Shown here in pieces: positions 57,963 to 64,000 of a stretch of 64,000 nt of DNA. The position numbers were made by a program, and so were the translations under genes. Position 1 is the first letter of the stretch; every line of letters starts with the position of its first letter. The notes under the pieces are model-generated. The model saw only the letters and a program-made list of their open reading frames with translations. It was not told where the DNA came from and made no database searches. This stretch comes from Argyresthia goedartella (taxonomy: Eukaryota > Arthropoda > Insecta > Lepidoptera > Argyresthiidae), in contig OX463814.1 in assembly GCA_949825045.1 (NCBI GenBank), forward strand, positions 29,220,383 to 29,284,382, in the 5' to 3' direction.

Positions 57963-60840
57963 CTATTCCCATGGACATCTGTCCTCTAAGTAATCAGATA
58001 TCCTGTAGTAACCTTTTTTATACAATTTCTGTTTTATTATTATTTTAAACTTGTCTAAAGGTAAGTTTTTAATATCAGTAGGGACCTTATTGTAATAGCG
58101 TATACAATTGCCTTTAAAAGAATTACTAATTTTATGTAGTCGGCTTACATAAGCAACCAACTTGTCTTTATTTCTAGTATTAAAATTGTGTATATCACTG
58201 TACTTCTGAAAATTAGTTATATTTCTTTTTACATACACAAGATTGTCATAGATATATTGAGACACAAATGTCAGAATATTGATTTCTTTAAACTTTTCCC
58301 TCAGTGACACTCTAGGCCCTAATCTATAAATTGCACGAACAGCCCGTTTCTGCAGAATAAATATACTATTAGCATTCGCAGCGTGACCCCACAATAAAAT
58401 ACCATAGGTCATTAGACTATGAAAGTAACTAAAGTAGACTAGTCTAGCGGTGTCTACGTCGGTAAGAGCTCTAATTTTTTTAACTGCGAACGCTGCCGAA
58501 CTCAGTCTGTTCGACAATTTATTTATATGAGGATCCCATTGTAGTTTGGCGTCTAAAGTAATGCCCAAAAAGACAGTCGACTGCACAAGGTCCAATCTCT
58601 GTCCTTTTATAAATATGTCTGTAGTTACCGGGTTCACATTGGGTAACACGAATTTAATACATTTAGTTTTCTTTTCATTGAGTAATAAATTGTTAACAGT
58701 AAACCAGTTCACTATACTAGATATAGCATTGTTTACCTCGTCATAATTTGATTGCTGTCTTTTAACTTTAAATATCAAAGAAGTATCATCGGCAAACAAT
58801 ACTAACCCATGTTTTGCTTTAACAAGGTAAGGTAAATCATTAATATATACTAAAAACAAGAAAGTACCAAGAATTGAACCTTGCGGTACGCCCATACTTA
58901 TTGAAGACCCAGGTGATCTTTTCCCATTAACATCGACCATCTAAACCCTATCTGTTAGATATGACTCCAGAAGGCCAAGTGCCTGATCTTTTACACCATA
59001 ATGGCGTAACTTCCTGACAAGAGTGTCATGATGGACGCAATCAAAAGCCTTGGATAGATCGCAGAAGACACCTATTGCATCCATTGCGTCTTCCCAGGCA
59101 TCAAAAATATTGTCGATTAGTTCAACACCAGCATCGGCTGTTGAACGACCCTTTGTGAAACCAAACTGAGCAATATGAATTAAATTATTGAGATAAAAAT
59201 GACTTTGCAATTGATTAAGTATGAGTTTTTCAAATATTTTGCTAAGCGTTGGTAGTATCGATATGGGTCTAAAATTGGTGGGGTCTGATGTACTACCAGC
59301 TTTGAATAAAGGTATAACTTTACTTAGTTTCATCAAGTCAGGAAACACACCACTATCTATACATTGATTAAATATACAACAAAGGTGAGGTGCAATACAA
59401 TCTACAATGGAACTAATAATTTTTACTGATAGACCATGGGCGTCAGCTGTCTTTTTCATTTCCAGGGATTTAAACGCTTTTACAATGTCTTCATTATTTA
59501 CGTGCCTAAATTTAAAATCTGTTTTACATTCCTCAAAGTTTTGTTTAAGTATAGATTCAGCAGCAGCGGGAGATGAATTTAAAGACTTGGTTGTTGAAAC
59601 TGGAATGTCCGTAAAGAAATTTTCGAAAGCTTTTGCTACTTCTAGGTCTGTACTTAGCAATTGATTATCTATCTTAAGCTTGAAGTTATTATGTGTAGCT
59701 TTGGCCTTTCCAGTCTCTCTGTTTATAATTTTCCAAGTCGTTTTCATTACATTGCTACTAGATTCAATTTTGTTTTTAATGAAATTAGATTTAGCTACGG
59801 CACAAACGCGTTTAAACATTTTTGAATAACTACGAAAATAATCTAGAAAGGCCGTATTTTTGTTATATGATTTCTCTTCATAGAGTTCATATTATCTTCG
59901 TCTGCTCTTATGAATTCCAACTGTCGCCCAATCACTAAACAAAGCTTTGTTATTAACTTTTATAGTTTTTGATTTAAATACCGTATCATATTCATTTTTG
60001 ACAAGGTTAAATACTGAGTTGTACAACAAATTTGGATCGTCACTGTATGGTATTTCCCATAGTTTATCCAAAATATTATTCCTGTAGTGTTCAAGCCGAG
60101 TGTCACTAACGGGCACACATGTAATATCCTCTTTTTGGTCCTTTTTTATTTTAATATTGAATATACCTATCTGACCAGAGTGATCAGAGGTTAATTTATT
60201 GATGACCGATTTGAAAATGGGCGTAATATTAGTAAATATATTGTCAATGCAGGTAGCAGATGTTGCAGTAATTCTAGTAGGCTCCAAAAACAGATAGTTC
60301 ATGTTGTGACATAAAAATAAAGATTTTAATCTAGTACAAATATTATTATCATCTAACAGATTAACATTAAAATCACCACAAATTATAACAAAATTGTTTT
60401 TATCGCTGATTTTAATCAACACTTCATCCATTTTCTTTTCGAATAAATCAAAGGATTAATCTGGTGGTCTGTATACGCTCATTACAATAAGTTGTTCAAG
60501 TTCAATACAGGCTATTTCCATGGTACGCTCAACAGACAGGCTCACTATGTCAACTCGTTCCTTATATTTAAAACTATTATTTACAAGTATTAAGGAGCCA
60601 CCGCGATCAGCTGTTTTTCTGTTGAACGAACTAGCAACGTGGTGGTTATTAAAGTTGAACATGAACTGATAACTCTTTAAAAAGTGCTCTGTTATACATA
60701 AAATATCAATATTATTACAGTTCATGAATAACTCAATTTCCAGTTCTTTACTTAACATGCCCTGTATATTTTGATGAACCACGTTTAAAATATTCTTACT
60801 TTTACATTTTTCATTACTAGTAACTTGATTTAATGGGCAA
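57963..60840 (-). pseudogene. LINE ORF2: AP endonuclease plus reverse transcriptase with three stops
   Basis: One reading frame throughout, cut only by stops at 60456-60458 (TAA), 59892-59894 (TAA) and 58941-58943 (TAG); no frameshift. Endonuclease: HQNIQGMLSKELEIELFM near the start, ILCITEHFL (catalytic Glu region), MSVYRPPD, ICGDFNVNL and a final SDHSGQIGIF. Reverse transcriptase: FRPISILPTLSKIFEKLI, FGFTKGRSTADAG, VFCDLSKAFDCVHHDTL (Asp), MGVPQGSILGTFLFLVYIND and LVLFADDTSLIF (FADD 58785-58796). It ends with an Arg/Lys-rich C-terminus and LEDRCPWE. Except for the stops all catalytic motifs are kept, so inactivation is recent. Confidence 0.88.
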
Positions 60841-60904
60841 GATGAAGGTATATTTATACAAATATTAATATTACTGCCAGAGTTACTCTCTGTTGTCCTA
60901 TGGG

Positions 60905-61399
60905 TTAATTTAAAGAGCTTGGAACAGATTCCAAGGAGTACATGTCATTATTATTACACTGCTCAATAGAAGCAGGCGTTTCATTAGTCAAAAACTTGAC
61001 TGAGTTCAAAATAAAATAAGATAGTGACTGTGCTATCTGTTTTGTATAAAACCTAGATAGGTAATACCTATCCTTAGTCGAATAAAAATATTTTCCAATA
61101 CAAATATTGGTGTCTATGAAATGAAATTTTTCAGTATGACGACATGTCAATGTGTGTATAAATGTATTATAATCATGTCTTATATGATTTTCATGTTGTG
61201 ACAAAGATTGGCTGAAGGGAAACGCAAACAAGATTATTCTATCTACATTTTGTAAAGAATTTAATTTGGAAAAGTATTTAGTAATTAGTTTTTTAGATAC
61301 ATTTTCCCTTCTACCAATTAAAATAATTAGGGTGGTTGGTTCTAAAAACTGCGATGACAACACTTTGTTTAATATTTGTGAATATGTGGCGCCAGGCAT
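60905..61399 (-). CDS. LINE ORF1-like protein with probable SGNH hydrolase fold
   Basis: 164 codons. Begins PGATYSQILNKVL, then LIILIGRRENVS. Later come RIILFAFPFSQS, RHDYNTFIHTL, KFHFIDTNICI and RYYLSRFYTKQIAQSL. This order (P-G-A near the start, a hydrophobic strand with G-x-x-E/N, a 'Y-N' helix, 'F-I-D-x-N', then a terminal 'h-L-x...G/T-K-x-x-A/L') recalls the SGNH/esterase-like domain found before the endonuclease in CR1-type LINEs. The Ser block upstream of 61399 and the usual final Asp/His (DxxH) are not clear, so it is probably partial. Function in transposition is unsettled even in active families. Confidence 0.5.
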   Translation of the reverse strand: MPGATYSQILNKVLSSQFLEPTTLIILIGRRENVSKKLITKYFSKLNSLQNVDRIILFAFPFSQSLSQHENHIRHDYNTFIHTLTCRHTEKFHFIDTNICIGKYFYSTKDRYYLSRFYTKQIAQSLSYFILNSVKFLTNETPASIEQCNNNDMYSLESVPSSLN

Positions 61400-61591
61400 A
61401 CAGTTATTTAATATTGCCTATCCCACGCACTAAGTTGTGAAATGCTTAAAATTCACTTAAGCTTTAAGGACACATGAACACCAAAAGTTTCTTTAGTGCT
61501 ACAATAAATTTACGATATCCTAAGACTACTGAGGCTTCTGGTAATTTATAATAACGGATGAAGAGCAGAGCAGACCAGCAGAGAAGCTCGG

Positions 61592-62983
61592 ATGAAGAGA
61601 GCGCAGTATGAAGCGGAGCTCGAGCTTCAAAGGTTAACGGAGGAAAAGGTGCGTGCGCGTGAGCGCGTCATACAGAGCAAGTTGGAGCTTGAAATGGTGG
61701 AAATCGAGGCAGAAGATGCAGAAAGCGAAGAGGACGATGAATTACGCCACGCTGGTACGCCCGCATATTCAGTGGAAGCGTGGTTGAAGAATGCACAACC
61801 ACCGGCGCCGGTCGCATCGCCGCGGCCATCGTTACGAGCTTCGCCGCCGCCGTCGCCAGTCCCTGTACCAAGAACAGCGCCGCCGACACCATCGCCACCG
61901 CATGTGACAACATCGCAATGCCTGCCTAAGGAACCACACGCACGTGAGCCGTCGACAGAGCGCCGCCGCAGCACAAATATTGATATGTTGAGGGAAGCCA
62001 TCAGCGGCATGACTCGACCTAGACCTGTGCCCAAGCAGGCGTACGAAATCCCCAAATTTGATGGGAACCCTACAGATTGGCTCGGGTTCAAAACGGCGTA
62101 CGAAACTTCGACGGCAGCTTACGAGTTTAAGCCGTTCGAGAATGTGGCGCGACTACGGGTTGCGCTAGTTGGGGACGCAAAGGTAGCAGTAGAAGACTTG
62201 CTGCGATCAGCTTGTGACCCAGGTGAAGTAATACGCGCGTTGGAAGACTCATTTGGACATCCAAGTTTATTGCTGGACTGCGCATTAAAAAAGGTGAAAA
62301 ATCTTCCTCGCGTCAGCGAAAGTGGTCGCGAGCTTCGTAGTTTTACCGCCGCAGTCCGAAACTGCGTAGCGTTGTTGAAAGCTGTGCGTGCAGAGGGGTA
62401 CATCAACAACCCCCAAATAGTTAATGAGTTGCTGGCAAAGCTTACGCCCTATCAGCGGGTGCAATATGGCAGCTTTGCGAGGCGAATGGATACCGAGATC
62501 GGGGTAGATTTAAGAGTTTCGCCAAATCTGCAAATGTTGGTGAAATTTTTAACAGATCTCACGCACGAGTCGTCGTACTACGCGACGGCACAACAGAGCC
62601 TTGCCAGTGCGCCTGCGCTGAGCGCGAGTCGTGTGCGGGACGGGCGAAACACAACGCTGGTCAAAACAACGCATCGGGTCCATGCGCATGTAGAAGCTGT
62701 CAAGGACGAAAGTTCGGTGTGTGTGTTGTGCAATAAGGACCATCAGTTGGACAAATGTGATAAGTTTAAAGACCTAAGTGTTAGTGAGCGTTGGGCTATT
62801 ATCAAAGACAAAAAAATGTGTTTTAGATGTTTAGTTAAGTCTCATTCTCGTAAGTTTTGTCGTGCGCGGCGGTGCACTAAGTGTAAGTGGCCGCACCATG
62901 TATTGCTGCACGCTGATCGAGCTGAGGTGTCATCACCATTGTCGCCGCAAACCACCACGGACACGGGTTTAGTGACATTGTGA
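61592..62983 (+). CDS. gag: BEL-3 Gag
   Basis: 463 residues from an ATG at 61592, in a third BEL/Pao lineage on the plus strand. An N-terminal Glu/Arg-rich, likely coiled-coil part (1-55) precedes a Pro/Ser-rich linker (70-125). The conserved BEL gag region follows (IPKFDGNPTDWLGFKTAYET near 150, then ALKKVKNLPRVSESGRELRS), and three Cys/His knuckles lie near the C-terminus (CVLCNKDHQLDKC, CFRCLVKSHSRKFC, CTKCKWPHH). It ends at TGA 62981-62983; the same frame continues into the protease. GC content is higher than the flanks. The 5' LTR was not identified and may be disrupted by the neighbouring LINE. Confidence 0.88.
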   Translation: MKRAQYEAELELQRLTEEKVRARERVIQSKLELEMVEIEAEDAESEEDDELRHAGTPAYSVEAWLKNAQPPAPVASPRPSLRASPPPSPVPVPRTAPPTPSPPHVTTSQCLPKEPHAREPSTERRRSTNIDMLREAISGMTRPRPVPKQAYEIPKFDGNPTDWLGFKTAYETSTAAYEFKPFENVARLRVALVGDAKVAVEDLLRSACDPGEVIRALEDSFGHPSLLLDCALKKVKNLPRVSESGRELRSFTAAVRNCVALLKAVRAEGYINNPQIVNELLAKLTPYQRVQYGSFARRMDTEIGVDLRVSPNLQMLVKFLTDLTHESSYYATAQQSLASAPALSASRVRDGRNTTLVKTTHRVHAHVEAVKDESSVCVLCNKDHQLDKCDKFKDLSVSERWAIIKDKKMCFRCLVKSHSRKFCRARRCTKCKWPHHVLLHADRAEVSSPLSPQTTTDTGLVTL

Positions 62984-63010
62984 AACATTGGGGAGTGTCG
63001 GGCTAGAGCG

Positions 63011-64000
63011 TTGCTCAAAGTTATTCCGGTCTGTTTAGTGTCGGGTAACGCTGAAGAGCAGCGCACGTACGCGCTACTCGACGACGGGGCGTCGGTGTCA
63101 ATTATGGACGATAGATTCGCGAGTGATATTGACGGACCCACAGTACCCCTTAGGTTGGTGACAGCGCGTGGACATCTTGTAACGGACGAGCGATCGCGTA
63201 AAGTGAAAGTGACAATAAAGGGTTCGAACGGTGTGTGTCACGATGTAATAGTGCGGACATTAAGTGATGTTAACTTGCCTTCTCAGACATTGCCTAAACA
63301 AGTGCTTAATGAAAATGCACACTTACGGGACCTGGGTTGCAGTCCAATGGAGGGAGCGAAGCCTATGCTGCTATTGGGCCAGGACAACTGGGAGCTGATA
63401 GTCGCCGAGGAGATCTCTCGAGGTAAATCTGGTCGTCCAGTCGCTTCACTCACTAAGTTAGGATGGGTCGTGCATGGACCCCTAGCTACGAAACACGCTC
63501 CAAATATGACACGCCACGCAAATTGCATGATAGTTTCACAGCCTGATCTTCACGCTTTAGTGAAGGAACAGTTCGAACTAGAAGCCATAGGTATTAGTCA
63601 AGTCTCACGTTGTCTATCCGTCGTACGCCAATACCTATTGCAGCCAAATGGACAGTCTTATCCGTGAAAACTACGCGCGGAAAGTAGATAAGGGTTTTGA
63701 AGCCAGTCCTGTTTGGTATTTGCCTCACTTTGGTGTGACAAACCCAAACAAACCTGGAAAGTTGAATGGTCTTTGACGCTGCCGCTTCCTACGAAAATTC
63801 ATCGCTTAACGACAGTCTTTTAAGCGGGCCTGACTTATTGAATTCTTTATTAGGCGTGCTCATTAACTTTAGAGTTGGGCCGGTAGCCGGTCATTCACAG
63901 CGGATATAGCCGATATGTTTCTCAGAATTAGGGTCAGGAAGGAGGACCAAGGAGCACAATTGTTTTTATGGCGTGGTCTGAATAGAACAAAAGACCCTGA
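63011..64000 (+). pseudogene. BEL-3 pol, protease and start of RT (frameshifted, cut by window end)
   Basis: Open in the gag frame from after TGA 62981-62983 to a stop at 63665-63667. Protease (Peptidase_A17-like) YALLDDGASVSIMDD, then LLLGQDNWELI and KLGWVVHGPL. A shift near 63640 moves the frame: LIRENYARKVDKGFEASPVW continues the region between protease and RT. Further shifts follow, with [20 protein letters not shown] near 63775 and [16 protein letters not shown] near 63905, the start of the BEL RT fingers and palm. The remainder lies beyond the window. At least two frameshifts make it defective. Confidence 0.85.

Larger units (their letters stand above)
57720..61420 (-). mobile_element. 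CR1-like LINE, nearly full length
   Basis: On the minus strand: an ORF1-like part (61399-60905), then endonuclease and reverse transcriptase in one frame (about 60840-57963), then a 3' UTR ending in aaataaatgattttgatttt and gattttt-type short tandem repeats near 57730-57755. Order, the FADD active site and the 3' tail suggest CR1 (Zenon-like, a guess). It abuts the BEL element starting near 61440. Confidence 0.87.

Noticed and set aside
61627..62091. 154-codon minus-strand ORF rich in Ser/Gly
   Set aside because: Antisense shadow of the Pro-rich linker of BEL-3 gag.

Overview
The window is AT-rich eukaryotic DNA in which almost every recognisable feature is a transposable element (TE) or TE relic. 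I found no confident host gene. Full-length and broken BEL/Pao LTR retrotransposons, CR1/Jockey-type LINEs, piggyBac elements, a mariner-type TIR pair, a tRNA-derived SINE with an (ATT)n tail, spliceosomal introns inside relic transposases, and a dispersed repeat ending in a 'tacggaacccttcgtg' motif with TCYG-rich microsatellite all fit an insect genome. Lepidoptera is most likely, by inference from repeat types. The depth of nesting suggests repeat-dense chromatin such as a sex chromosome or pericentromere, which is not proven.

Layout. 1-640: end of a LINE on the minus strand. 640-9473: a tandem array (a 1.2 kb partial copy, then units of 3.74 and 3.84 kb). Each full unit carries a LINE ORF2 fragment, a foldback element, long hairpins, and a decayed IS630/Tc1/mariner-like DDE transposase with a likely intron. 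9474-14499: mostly unannotated sequence with one reversed SINE and a perfect 23-bp hairpin. 14500-22314: a SINE whose ATT tail was the target of an intact BEL/Pao element on the minus strand (BEL-1, 14758-22299, LTRs differing at one site, 5-bp TSD). 23010-24345: a degraded BEL integrase of another lineage. 25135-34889: a mariner-type element split by a second, degenerate BEL (BEL-2), itself split by a 5'-truncated LINE. 34892-38226: unannotated. 38231-45542: a decayed piggyBac element (TTAA TSD) containing a MITE and a second piggyBac (ATAA TSD). 45547-53060: unannotated apart from a SINE and a dispersed repeat. 53060-55330: LINE relic. 57720-61420: a nearly full LINE on the minus strand in one frame with three stops. 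61592-64000: a third BEL/Pao element running off the window.

The most interesting observation is the gag-pol junction. BEL-1 and the clearly diverged BEL-2 both join gag to pol in the same frame across one UAG codon. The preceding codon is CGC and the following base is G in both, and both have the same 13-codon distance to the next shared ACG codon. In BEL-1 there is no AUG between this stop and the protease active site. This points to programmed stop-codon readthrough, as in gammaretroviruses, rather than the single fused ORF usual for BEL/Pao. Other notable items are the ATAA target duplication of the inner piggyBac, 89-bp-arm hairpins in the array, and a template-switch palindrome whose unmutated version is preserved in the neighbouring copy.
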